From JBJXDT01 sp046153505 (GTDB lineage Bacteria > Pseudomonadota > Gammaproteobacteria > Burkholderiales > Methylophilaceae), in the NCBI GenBank assembly GCA_046153505.1, contig JBJXDT010000131.1:1-11180 (forward strand): DNA of 11,180 bases. The letters run 5' to 3'. Made by a program: the position numbers and the translations under genes. Below, one piece after another: positions 1-7,323 of the stretch (the first letter of the stretch is position 1; the number at the start of each line of letters is the position of its first letter). Under the pieces are notes generated by a model. The model worked only from the letters and a program-made list of their open reading frames with translations. It was not told where the DNA came from and searched no databases.

Positions 1-1118
1 TTACCAACATTGCACTGACCATATTGCAGATAGTTACTGGATTCTTAGCTCACTCTCAAAGCCTGATTGCGGATGGAATTCATTCTCTGTCTGACCTTAT
101 CTGTGACTTTCTCGTTTTATTTGCAAGCCATCACAGTAACAATCCTGCAGACGAGGGACACCCTTATGGGCATGGTAGAGTTGAAACTGCTGCATCATTT
201 GCCCTAGGCGCAATCTTGGCAATAACTGGTGGGGCTATCATGGTTGCTGCTACGCTAAAACTAGAAAATATTCATCAGCTTAATACTGTTTCCTCGGCAG
301 CATTATGGGTGGCAGCAATTGCAATAATTGCAAAAGAAGGACTGTTCAGATATATGTTGCATGTTGGAGAAAGGTTACGTTCGCCAATGTTAATAGCAAA
401 TGCTTGGCATGCTCGGTCTGATGCTGCTTCATCCTTAGTAGTAACTGTAGGCATTGCTGGCAATTTGCTAGGATTTATTTATGCCGACTCAGTGGCAGCT
501 ATCGTAGTTGGTTTCATGATTGTTAGAATGGGTATCGTTTTCGCCTGGGAAGCTTTTCAAGAACTTATTGATGCAGGCCTGTCACTTGAAGAAGTAGATA
601 GCATTCGTCAAACCATAATTGACACTTCTGGTGTTAAAAGTCTCCATGATTTACGAACTAGAAGAATGGCACATCGTGCTCTAGTAGATGCACACATATT
701 AGTTGATCCACGTATTAGTGTATCTGAAGGACATAGTATTGCAGAACGAGCTAAAGGACGTGTGCTTAAAGCTCATGCTGATGTTTTAGATGTATTGGTG
801 CATATTGATACAGAAGATGGACTTGATCATGATACTTACGCATTAAAAATGCCAGACCGTGTCAGCTTATTAGTTGAATTAGCCCCCTTGTTAGATAATC
901 TGCCTGAACCGCTACGAGTAGTTTTTCAGTATGTACCTGACAAAGTAGAGGCAGAAGTGTATTTTTCCTATTACCAATTCAGTAATATTTTCACATTACT
1001 CAAAATCCAAGAGTACTTAAACAATCGAATCATGAACCATCAATATTTTAGTTCAATAAAAATAATCTGTGAATTTTCAGAGTTTATTGATTCAAATCCT
1101 CATCAATCCAATACTTAG
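1..1118 (+). CDS. Cation diffusion facilitator (CDF) family transporter, 5'-truncated by window edge
   Basis: This inner-membrane divalent-cation/proton antiporter of the CDF family is open at the left edge. The frame runs back through codons starting at base 3, and the codons before the TTG at 24 (TNIALTI) read as normal TM1 sequence, so that TTG is not the real start. Numbering from the TTG codon, TM2 carries an HxxxD metal site (H20, D24). The family motif HPYGHGRVE follows at about 46-54. TM5 carries a second HxxxD (H129, D133 in NAWHARSD). A cytoplasmic CDF C-terminal domain covers about 190-265. About 95 further residues follow, beyond the usual end of a CDF protein. The metal cannot be told, though HxxxD in both helices is typical of zinc-type members. 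The gene lies apart from the czc cluster and its 3' end overlaps the convergent SYLF gene by 35 bp. Confidence 0.9.
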   Translation, partial: TNIALTILQIVTGFLAHSQSLIADGIHSLSDLICDFLVLFASHHSNNPADEGHPYGHGRVETAASFALGAILAITGGAIMVAATLKLENIHQLNTVSSAALWVAAIAIIAKEGLFRYMLHVGERLRSPMLIANAWHARSDAASSLVVTVGIAGNLLGFIYADSVAAIVVGFMIVRMGIVFAWEAFQELIDAGLSLEEVDSIRQTIIDTSGVKSLHDLRTRRMAHRALVDAHILVDPRISVSEGHSIAERAKGRVLKAHADVLDVLVHIDTEDGLDHDTYALKMPDRVSLLVELAPLLDNLPEPLRVVFQYVPDKVEAEVYFSYYQFSNIFTLLKIQEYLNNRIMNHQYFSSIKIICEFSEFIDSNPHQSNT

Positions 1119-1653
1119 TTCCTTTAACTGTTGCTTGCAATGCTAATCCACTCTTGGTGATTTGGTATATTTTAATGTCATTAACTAGGGCCTCTCCACC
1201 AACAGCGCCTCCTTTTTCTGCAGCCTTGGCAGCAGCGTCTGCATGCCCACCAAATTCCCATCCATTGCTAATAAATTTATTCATGGTTTCAAGGTTGTTA
1301 AAAATGAAAACTGCACGAAAATCCTTAACCCCTAAACCAAGTCCTATTCCAGCTTCTCCCATTTTCATGTAAGTTTGCTTATTTGTTTTGTTGTCTTCTA
1401 CGACACCATAACCTCCACTAAAGCTTACGAAAATGATATTTACATTGGCGTTACTAAATACGGCATAACCTGGTGCAGCACTAATTTCAGCTTTAGCCTG
1501 TGGATGAATTTTATATAGCTCCGTCAAAACATCATTTTTCATAGAGAGAACTGCTTGTCGTTTATCCTGCACAGAGCTACTACTAGTCGTAGCGCAACTA
1601 GTGAGAATCAAAGTCATTAATAGGCAGGCTAAACTCATTACCAAACGCTTCAT
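1084..1653 (-). CDS. SYLF/YSC84-domain lipoprotein
   Basis: This 189-residue protein has a lipoprotein signal peptide: a charged MKR start, a hydrophobic stretch at 4-17 and the lipobox LTSC with the acylated Cys at 20. Residue 21 is Ala, so no Asp inner-membrane retention signal is present and outer-membrane sorting is likely. After a Ser-rich linker, the rest matches the SYLF (YSC84-like) family. Signs include the segments GYAVFSNANVN and SFSGGYGVVED, a Gly-rich GEAGIGLGLGVKDF, the following FIFNN, and the late GGHADAAAKAAEKGGAVGG. SYLF domains bind phosphoinositides in eukaryotes; the role of bacterial lipoprotein members is poorly defined. The ATG is supported by a GGAG ribosome site 8 bases upstream (1662-1665). 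The gene converges on the CDF gene with a 35-bp 3' overlap. Confidence 0.9.
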   Translation of the reverse strand: MKRLVMSLACLLMTLILTSCATTSSSSVQDKRQAVLSMKNDVLTELYKIHPQAKAEISAAPGYAVFSNANVNIIFVSFSGGYGVVEDNKTNKQTYMKMGEAGIGLGLGVKDFRAVFIFNNLETMNKFISNGWEFGGHADAAAKAAEKGGAVGGEALVNDIKIYQITKSGLALQATVKGTKYWIDEDLNQ

Positions 1654-2092
1654 TATTTGATCTCCAAAAGTTTATTAATAGTAGTAATAACTAAACATTG
1701 TACAGTGTGTTGCTATGTATGCTTGTTTGAAGCTAAAAGTTTAGTTTTGTGATGTTGCCGAATTATTAAAGCTGAAGGTCCGTTATTTGGCCGAATATTG
1801 CCATATTATAGTTAACAGCACCAACGAAATAGTTTCAACACCAAAAATATTCAAAGCTAGTCCGGATAGCGGTTTGCTCTGGCGAATGAAGGGGTATGGC
1901 AGGGGTGTGTTCAACCGTAATTCAATTAACCACAATGCTTTCATCATGCGATCGCAATGTGACCTAATAATTATACTGAACGACTGTTGAACGGATGTTG
2001 ATAGCTCGTAAAGAAGAGTTGTTACTAAGGATAAATAAAAAAGCTAAATGCTTAGTTAAAATTATTTCAGTGTAACCCGAGGCAGAAATGAT
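1654..2092. other. Non-coding stretch upstream of the SYLF gene
   Basis: I see no convincing gene here. Small open frames on both strands cover about 1783-1990 but lack good starts, ribosome sites and recognisable sequence. The left end (1654 to about 1760) must hold the SYLF promoter. A TACAAT-like -10 can be read on the minus strand inside the near-palindrome ACACTGTACAATGT (about 1698-1711), but no good -35 goes with it. Confidence 0.4.
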
Positions 2093-2118
2093 AAAGGGCT
2101 AGCCTTAGCTAACCCTTT
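2093..2118 (-). terminator. Hairpin terminator after the tRNA-Arg relic
   Basis: Two 11-base arms (2093-2103 and 2108-2118) surround a 4-base loop. Read as minus-strand RNA the stem is AAAGGGUUAGC/GCUAGCCCUUU, fully paired with one G-U. Read on + the same position is a C-A mismatch, which favours the minus orientation. A modest U-rich tail (UUUAUCAUUUCU) follows. It starts 8 bases past the tRNA CCA end, as expected for the tRNA gene's own terminator. Confidence 0.65.
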
Positions 2119-2126
2119 GATTTTTA

Positions 2127-2171
2127 TGGCGCGCCCGAAGAGATTCGAACTCCTGACCCCTTGGTTCGTAG
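2127..2171 (-). pseudogene. tRNA-Arg(ACG) 3' half, att-like relic
   Basis: On the minus strand this reads anticodon loop CTACGAA (2165-2171, anticodon ACG), the 3' anticodon stem CCAAG, a GGGGTC variable region, a T arm of AGGAG-TTCGAAT-CTCTT, the acceptor strand CGGGCGC, discriminator G and encoded CCA (2127-2129). Upstream of the loop the match stops abruptly. The bases where the 5' anticodon stem should be (CCCCT) cannot pair with CCAAG, and no D arm or 5' acceptor strand follows. A break exactly at the anticodon loop is the usual crossover point of tyrosine integrases that use tRNA genes. This is therefore probably an attL/attR remnant rather than a working tRNA gene. Confidence 0.8.
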
Positions 2172-2403
2172 AGGGGCTATTTGGTAAATTATATTAATTA
2201 AATCAATACCTTGTAAATCTCGCCAAATTTATTTACAGCCCCAAACAGTATGAATTACATACTAATTAGTCTAATAATGCCACAATTTTGCTACGTTTGC
2301 TGCCTGCTTTCGGCCAGTTTTTGCCCTACGTTAACCTAATTGAATTACCCAGTAGCAGAAGGACAAGCGCCCAAAAATATCAATCATAAGCTACAAAAGT
2401 AAA
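2172..2403. other. AT-rich spacer between the two tRNA relics
   Basis: No gene is visible. Directly next to the tRNA-Arg break point lies an imperfect inverted repeat. GGGGCT (2173-2178) faces AGCCCC (2237-2242), with AT-rich sequence inside that continues the match with gaps. The run of A and T at 2395-2403 is the U-tract of the following minus-strand terminator. Confidence 0.4.
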
Positions 2404-2425
2404 GGACTCAGACTTCTCCGAGTCC
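2404..2425 (-). terminator. Intrinsic terminator after the tRNA-Lys relic
   Basis: The minus-strand RNA folds into a 9-bp stem GGACUCGGA/UCUGAGUCC (one G-U pair) with a GAAG tetraloop, followed at once by UUUACUUUU (2395-2403). On the + strand the same stem carries an A-C mismatch and has no U-tract. It lies 7 bases past the CCA end of the tRNA-Lys relic, so it looks like that gene's native terminator. Confidence 0.75.
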
Positions 2426-2432
2426 AATTATA

Positions 2433-2482
2433 TGGTGGCCCCTCTGTGAGTCGAACACAGTACCAACGGATTAAAAGTCCAT
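2433..2482 (-). pseudogene. tRNA-Lys(TTT)-like 3' portion, degenerate or att-like
   Basis: On the minus strand a good 3' tRNA part is present. It has anticodon stem-loop ATGGA-CTTTTAA-TCCGT (anticodon TTT, one T-G pair), variable region TGGTA, T arm CTGTG-TTCGACT-CACAG, acceptor strand AGGGGCC, discriminator A and encoded CCA. Upstream (2483 to about 2510) a D arm is at best very degenerate (CAGTGCTAGATG). The required 5' acceptor strand GGCCCCT is absent. The gene is therefore broken, either by decay or by integration at the anticodon arm. Tyrosine integrases also commonly use tRNA-Lys genes as attachment sites. The CTTTTAA loop makes lysine the likely identity, though most of the identity elements in the missing half cannot be checked. 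Confidence 0.65.
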
Positions 2483-2794
2483 ATCAGACATCTAGCACTG
2501 GATTGGCTTACATGACTATTTCAGTCCCTCAAAATCTCACTCTTAATACAATTTACTTCAAGTAAATACACGGTTCAATTTATTATTGCAGTACTGAGAA
2601 TCCCAGCAATTCAATTAAGTCTAGTTTTTGAATGCACAAATTACATTGAACAAGGCTATGTGTCTACCTAACCGTAGGTAGTCCACACTTGTAACTTTTC
2701 AAACACCATCGGACTCAGTTGATAAAGATGACTATGTCGACGCTTCCTAATGTATAACATTTCGATGTATTAAAACACGATTAAACTTAGATAT
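2483..2794. other. Intergenic stretch with two short perfect inverted repeats
   Basis: No gene is visible. Two perfect inverted repeats stand out. ATTTACTT-C-AAGTAAAT lies at 2551-2567, and CTACCTA-ACCG-TAGGTAG (7-bp arms, 4-base loop) at 2664-2681. Neither is followed by a T-run, so neither is a normal intrinsic terminator. The second lies about 115 bp beyond the stop of the last gene of the metal cluster. Transcripts of that cluster would otherwise run into the tRNA relics. Confidence 0.4.
2551..2567. repeat. 17-bp perfect palindrome
   Basis: ATTTACTT and AAGTAAAT are exact reverse complements around a single C. The site sits about 70 bp from the tRNA-Lys relic. It could be a regulator or recombinase site. 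Nothing in the sequence decides this. Confidence 0.4.
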
Positions 2795-3202
2795 TCACTC
2801 AGGCCTGCCTATAAATTCGAACTCTTCTGTTTCCGACTTGCATGACCCATGTATATTTGTGCCACGATACTGGAATTCACAGTTTAAAATACTGCCCTTA
2901 TCTGATTGTAATCTGCTTTGTCCAGCCCGAAGATACTTCCCCCATCCTCGCTTATAGTCTTTGTACTTTTTACTACCTATGCCATAGGCGCTAGCGATTT
3001 TTGCGCTTTCATCGACTTTTGATGCTATCCATTGACCTCGGTAGGCTTCGCCATTTCGGTCAATAGCAATGGTGCCTGAACTGTTGCCCTCAAATGCTAA
3101 CACCGCCTTCCCAACAGGCTGGCCATCAGGGGTTTGTAGTGCAATATCGTGGGTGCAGCTGATCAATACTATTGCTAATCCAGAGATAAGTAATAAGCGC
3201 AT
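2795..3202 (-). CDS. Small hypothetical lipoprotein, last gene of the metal cluster
   Basis: I do not recognise a named family with certainty. The 135-residue product has a clear lipoprotein signal: a hydrophobic start and the lipobox LISC with Cys at 16. Thr follows, so outer-membrane sorting is likely. The mature part is polar and basic in the middle (KKYKDYKRGWGKYLRAGQ, about 78-95). Near the C-terminus is a pair of cysteines (C108 in ILNCEFQYRG, C121 in HGSCK) that could form a disulfide in the periplasm. The ATG is backed by AAGGA about 7 bases upstream. It starts 61 bp after the czcD stop on the same strand and is probably co-transcribed. A link to metal handling is inferred from position only. 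Confidence 0.75.
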   Translation of the reverse strand: MRLLLISGLAIVLISCTHDIALQTPDGQPVGKAVLAFEGNSSGTIAIDRNGEAYRGQWIASKVDESAKIASAYGIGSKKYKDYKRGWGKYLRAGQSRLQSDKGSILNCEFQYRGTNIHGSCKSETEEFEFIGRPE

Positions 3203-3263
3203 AAAAAATCCTTTTTTGGTTAAGTAATTTAAAGTCTATTTAATTTTCATCTAGTGTCATAAG

Positions 3264-4199
3264 TTAATGACCATGTTTGTGTTTATGTTCGTGCTCATGG
3301 TCACTTTGTGTTGTATGATCATGTCCACCACAATCTTCAACCTCAATTTGAATCGTTGAATGACTTATCTTGAAATCATGTTCTAACTCATGTGCCACTT
3401 CTGCTTGAATCTTCTGGGCAGCACTTACATTTTGTTCAGCAACTAGGATATGACAATTACATGCAATCAATCCTGATGAAACGGTCCATACATGTAAATC
3501 ATGTACATCCAGAACACCTTTTACTTCTCGAATCGCTTGTTCCACTTGATTCAACTCCATGCCAACGGGAATGCCTTCCAAAAGCATCTGAATAGATTCA
3601 GTAAAGATGCTCCATGAGCTCCATAAAACGAGCAGTGCAAAAATAATGGAAACGATAGGGTCGGCAATAAACCAGCTTGTGAATGCAATGATAATGCCTG
3701 CAATGACTACACCCAATGAAGCAGCAGCATCACCTAACATATGTAAATAAGCGCTACGGATATTCAAATCTTCTTTTGCTGCAGAGGCTAACCACCAAGC
3801 GATTCCTGAGTTCAACACAATTGCCAGTAACGCTACCCATATCATTGGACCGCTTTGTACATGTTCTGGCGTTTGTAGACGCTGAATGGCTTCCCAGAAA
3901 ATCACTATCGCCATTACCACTAAACCAACCGCATTGACTAATGCTGCAAGAATGCCAACACGGTGATAACCGAATGTGCGCTTGCTATCTGCAGGCTTAG
4001 TCGCAATCCATAATGCAAAAGCCGACAGCGCTAATGCCAAGGCATCTGCAAAGTTATGGCCAGCATCCGCCATCAGTGCGAGGCTATTAGATTTGTATCC
4101 AATGAGCGCTTCGCCTAAACAAAAGGCGAATGTGATTGCGGTTGCGAACCACATTTTATTACTGGATATTCCAGCACCATGTGAATGTGAACCTGACAT
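3264..4199 (-). CDS. czcD: CzcD-type zinc/cadmium/cobalt CDF exporter
   Basis: This 311-residue inner-membrane CDF antiporter would move divalent metal from cytoplasm to periplasm. The N-terminus is His-bearing (SGSHSHG). Six predicted membrane segments follow. The TM2 metal site is H48/D52 in DAGHNFAD and the TM5 site is H153/D157 in HMLGDAAAS. A cytoplasmic domain with DVHDLHVWTVSSG (231-243) comes next, then a His-rich tail from about 293 to 311 (HDHTTQSDHEHEHKHKHGH) that can hold or deliver metal ions. Length and layout fit CzcD/ZitB proteins. GAGG lies 7 bases before the ATG. The gene starts 61 bp after the czcA stop and probably belongs to the same transcript. It differs strongly from the other CDF at the left end of the window, which lacks the His-rich ends and has a long C-terminal extension. 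Confidence 0.93.
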   Translation of the reverse strand: MSGSHSHGAGISSNKMWFATAITFAFCLGEALIGYKSNSLALMADAGHNFADALALALSAFALWIATKPADSKRTFGYHRVGILAALVNAVGLVVMAIVIFWEAIQRLQTPEHVQSGPMIWVALLAIVLNSGIAWWLASAAKEDLNIRSAYLHMLGDAAASLGVVIAGIIIAFTSWFIADPIVSIIFALLVLWSSWSIFTESIQMLLEGIPVGMELNQVEQAIREVKGVLDVHDLHVWTVSSGLIACNCHILVAEQNVSAAQKIQAEVAHELEHDFKISHSTIQIEVEDCGGHDHTTQSDHEHEHKHKHGH

Positions 4200-4260
4200 T
4201 TTGTAACCTCAATTTATAAATAGTTTAATTAAAGCGATTTAGAAAATAATACTAAGTCAT

Positions 4261-7200
4261 TCAATCAGGCCTATCCTTGATCATACTGTAAAACATAGGC
4301 AATAATATGAGTGTTAATAAAGTGCTGGTGATTAGCCCACCAATCACTACTATCGCCAATGGCTTTTGGATTTCTGAACCTGGTCCGGTTGCAAACAGTA
4401 AAGGTACTAAACCGAACGCCGCGATAGTGGCTGTCATCAATACAGGACGTAGTCTACGTTTAGCGCCTTCCACGACAACCATTTTCAATGCCATGCCTGA
4501 TGCTTCAAGCTGATTAAAATAGCTCATCATCACTACGCCATTCAACACTGCAATACCCAACAATGCGATAAAGCCTACCGATGCAGGTACAGATAAATAC
4601 TCTCCAGAAATCCACAGTGCAAATACACCGCCTATCATGGCAAATGGAATATTGGTTAAAATGAGTATGGTTTGTTTAATCGAGTGAAAAGTGGAGAACA
4701 GCAGCACAAAAATCAGCAATATCGCGATAGGTATCACTATCGATAGCCTAGTTGCAGCGCGTTGTTGGTTTTCGAATTGTCCGCCGAACTGAATACGATA
4801 GCCCGTTTCTAGTTTAACTTGCGCAGTGATTTTTTGCTTAGCATCTTCTACAAAGCTCACCAAATCACGCCCTTCCACATTGCTGGTGATGACTACCATG
4901 CGGCTGGCACGTTCACGGTCGATTTTTACAGGACCTTCTATACGTTCTAATTTTGCCAATGTGGCCAGTGCTACGCTCACGCCATCATTAGACGTAATAC
5001 GAATATTGGCAAAATCAGCAGGTGAAAGGCGCAAGTTTTCCGCACCTTTAATGACTAAAGGTGTGCGACGGTCTGCCTCTTGCACAATGCCAAGCTGTAA
5101 ACCTTCTACTTGCATGCTTAGAGCATCTTGAATGTGCATAATATCGAAACCCAACCTACCTGCTTTTTCACGATCAATATTCACTTGAAAATACTGCACG
5201 CCACTATTTTGTGGCGTGTACACATCTTTTGCGCCGTTAATGCCTTCTAATATAGTTTTAATTTGTTCAGCTTTAGCCTCTAACACTTTTAAATCAGCCC
5301 CATATACTTTAATTGCTAAATCGCCACGTACGCCTAAAATCATCTCATTCACACGCATATCAATGGGCTGGGTAAAGCTGTAATCAATCCCTGCAAAATT
5401 CGCCATGACCTCGCGCAAGCTGGTAATAATGTCTTCTTTATTTTGTGTGCGCCATTGGTCGCGCGGTTTTAATATGACGAAATTATCGGTTTGATTTAAA
5501 CCCATAGGATCTAAACCTAGCTCATCAGAACCAGCACGCGAAACTACCTGCGCTACTTCTGGCACGTTTTTTAAAACAGCCGCCTGCACGGCAGTATCAA
5601 CCGCCACCGTCTGCGTTAAGGTAATAGAGGGCAGTTTTTCTGTGCCTAAAATAATATCGCCTTCATCCATTGTCGGCATAAAGGTTTTACCAATTTGCGT
5701 GTAAACGCCTGCTGTAACCAACAACAAAACCATCGCGATGCTAATGACCAGTTTGCTGTGTCTTAAAGCCCACTTTAATGCAGGCATGTAAAGTCGCGTT
5801 GCGTGCCTCACCAACCAAGGCTCTTGGTGTTGCTTGGTACTTAATAGCATGGCTGCAAACACTGGGATAACTGTAAGCGACAATAGTAACGATGCGGCTA
5901 AGGCAAATACAATGGTGAGTGCTACGGGTGCAAAAAACTTACCTTCTAAGCCTTGTAAGGTGAGTAGCGGTAAGAACACGATAATAATAATGGCAATGCC
6001 CGACAATACAGGTACGCTAACTTCTTTTACCGCGTGCAAAACTAACTCTCGCTTGGATGTTGTGCCGACGTGGTGTTCTGCTAGTTTAGATTCCACATTT
6101 TCAACCACGACCACAGCAGCATCTACCAGCATACCAATGGCAATGGTTAAACCACCCAAACTCATTAAATTGGCGCTAATGCCAAAATAGCGCATCAACA
6201 TAAAAGTCACTAGCGCAGAAAGCGGCAACACTAAGGCAACGGTGAGCGCAGCGCGAATATTACCTAAAAATAGCATCAGCAACACCATCACCAGTATAAT
6301 CGCTTCAACCATCGCTTTTGAAACGCCATGAATGGCGCGATCTACCAAACTACCGCGATTATAAAATATGTTGAGTTTTACACCTTTTGGTAAAGTAGGC
6401 TCAATTTCAGCCAATTTAGCAGCCACGCCTTTAACTAGTTTTTGCGCATTTGCACCTCGCAAACCTAACACCAAACCTTCAACTACCTCTCCTTGTCCAT
6501 TGTGACTTACCGCGCCATTACGCGTCATAAAACTTATATTCACGCTGGCAATGTCTTTCATTCTCACCATTGAACCAGTTTCAGCTTTCACCACCGTATT
6601 CAAAATATCATCTATCGAATTAATGCGTCCTTCTGAGCGCACAATAATAGCCTCCTCGCCTTGGCTTAATCGCCCCGCACCGTCGTTACGGTTATTCGTT
6701 TCTAGGGCAGTTTGCAGGCTATCCAGCGTAATGCCGCGCGCTTGCATAGCACTTAAATTGGGTATTACCTCAAAAGTTTTGGCTTTGCCGCCGAGTGCAT
6801 TGACATCTGCCACACCTTCTAGCGCGCGTAATTGTGGGCGTATCACCCAATCTAACAAGCTGCGTTGTTCGGTTAAGTTTAAACCGCCGCCTTCTACCGT
6901 AAACATCAGCATTTCACCCAAAGGGGTAGTCATCGCCGCAATGCCACCAGTAGCGTCACTTGGTAAATCGCCACGTACCGCATTAATACGTTCGGCCACT
7001 TGGTTACGTGCCCAATAAATATCAGTACCATCAGCAAAATCAATCGTAATATCGGTTAAGCCATACTTAGCGACCGAACGTAGCATGGTTTGATTGGGCA
7101 AGCCCAATAACTCAACCTCAATCGGCGCAGTAATGCGTGCCTCGATTTCTTCTGGTGTTAAACCAGGTGATTTCATGATAATTTTTACCTGTGTACTCGC

Positions 7201-7323
7201 TACATCGGGAAACGCATCAATCGGTAGCTCTTTGGCGGCATACAGTCCACCGCCTATCAAGCAGATAGTAAGTATGATGATGAGTAGCGGATTTTTAAGT
7301 GAAAATTCAATAAGCTTATTCAT
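4261..7323 (-). CDS. czcA: Heavy-metal efflux RND pump subunit (CzcA/CusA family)
   Basis: This 1020-residue inner-membrane proton-driven pump of the HME-RND family is the motor of the CBA complex. TM1 lies at about 10-30, followed by the family sequence KELPIDAFPDVASTQV. A first porter domain, TM2-6 (from about 338), a second TM pair at about 525-540, a second porter domain and final TMs to about 1012 follow. The TM4 proton-relay motif is AIGMLVDAAVVVVEN (395-409). D401 and E408 match D408 and E415 of C. metallidurans CzcA, but its D402 is replaced by A395. The AIG-DAA pattern is the one seen in CusA-type pumps. By my alignment the CusA three-methionine site is not kept: the positions fall on Q611, E660 and F726. 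The stretch RVNEMILGVRGD looks like CzcA, so divalent metal is likelier than Cu/Ag. The start overlaps the czcB stop by 8 bp, with GGAAG just ahead of the ATG. Confidence 0.93.
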   Translation of the reverse strand: MNKLIEFSLKNPLLIIILTICLIGGGLYAAKELPIDAFPDVASTQVKIIMKSPGLTPEEIEARITAPIEVELLGLPNQTMLRSVAKYGLTDITIDFADGTDIYWARNQVAERINAVRGDLPSDATGGIAAMTTPLGEMLMFTVEGGGLNLTEQRSLLDWVIRPQLRALEGVADVNALGGKAKTFEVIPNLSAMQARGITLDSLQTALETNNRNDGAGRLSQGEEAIIVRSEGRINSIDDILNTVVKAETGSMVRMKDIASVNISFMTRNGAVSHNGQGEVVEGLVLGLRGANAQKLVKGVAAKLAEIEPTLPKGVKLNIFYNRGSLVDRAIHGVSKAMVEAIILVMVLLMLFLGNIRAALTVALVLPLSALVTFMLMRYFGISANLMSLGGLTIAIGMLVDAAVVVVENVESKLAEHHVGTTSKRELVLHAVKEVSVPVLSGIAIIIIVFLPLLTLQGLEGKFFAPVALTIVFALAASLLLSLTVIPVFAAMLLSTKQHQEPWLVRHATRLYMPALKWALRHSKLVISIAMVLLLVTAGVYTQIGKTFMPTMDEGDIILGTEKLPSITLTQTVAVDTAVQAAVLKNVPEVAQVVSRAGSDELGLDPMGLNQTDNFVILKPRDQWRTQNKEDIITSLREVMANFAGIDYSFTQPIDMRVNEMILGVRGDLAIKVYGADLKVLEAKAEQIKTILEGINGAKDVYTPQNSGVQYFQVNIDREKAGRLGFDIMHIQDALSMQVEGLQLGIVQEADRRTPLVIKGAENLRLSPADFANIRITSNDGVSVALATLAKLERIEGPVKIDRERASRMVVITSNVEGRDLVSFVEDAKQKITAQVKLETGYRIQFGGQFENQQRAATRLSIVIPIAILLIFVLLFSTFHSIKQTILILTNIPFAMIGGVFALWISGEYLSVPASVGFIALLGIAVLNGVVMMSYFNQLEASGMALKMVVVEGAKRRLRPVLMTATIAAFGLVPLLFATGPGSEIQKPLAIVVIGGLITSTLLTLILLPMFYSMIKDRPD

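Noticed and set aside
1698..1711. Near-palindrome ACACTGTACAATGT upstream of the SYLF gene as an operator
   Set aside because: It has two internal mismatching positions and no second copy, so it is too weak to claim as an operator.
1783..1947. Open frame of 54 codons on the minus strand starting MMKALWLIE, with a hydrophobic C-terminal part
   Set aside because: The nearest AGG is about 14 bases from the ATG and no homolog is recalled. It competes with the + frame in the same place, so neither is supported.
1948..1955. GCGATCGC octamer, like the HIP1 repeat of cyanobacteria
   Set aside because: I noticed it only once in the window, and the gene content does not suggest a cyanobacterium.
1787..1990. 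Open frame of 67 codons with a TTG start on +
   Set aside because: There is no ribosome site, no recognisable domain and odd composition, and it lies in a gene-free area. It is more likely chance.
2433..2520. Possible tmRNA 3' end because of the CCA-ended tRNA-like part
   Set aside because: The anticodon stem-loop with TTT and the normal variable region are those of a tRNA, and there is no tag-coding region or tmRNA pseudoknot sequence nearby.
1654..2794. Search for a CRISPR array or tandem repeats in the gene-poor middle
   Set aside because: No regularly spaced repeats are present. The only repeated elements are short inverted repeats and the two different tRNA relics.
6551..7018. Long open frame (155 codons) on + inside czcA
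   Set aside because: It is an antisense shadow of a clearly coding RND gene. Its composition is low-complexity (Ser/Ala/Pro) with no domain, and several similar shadows occur along czcA, czcB and czcC.
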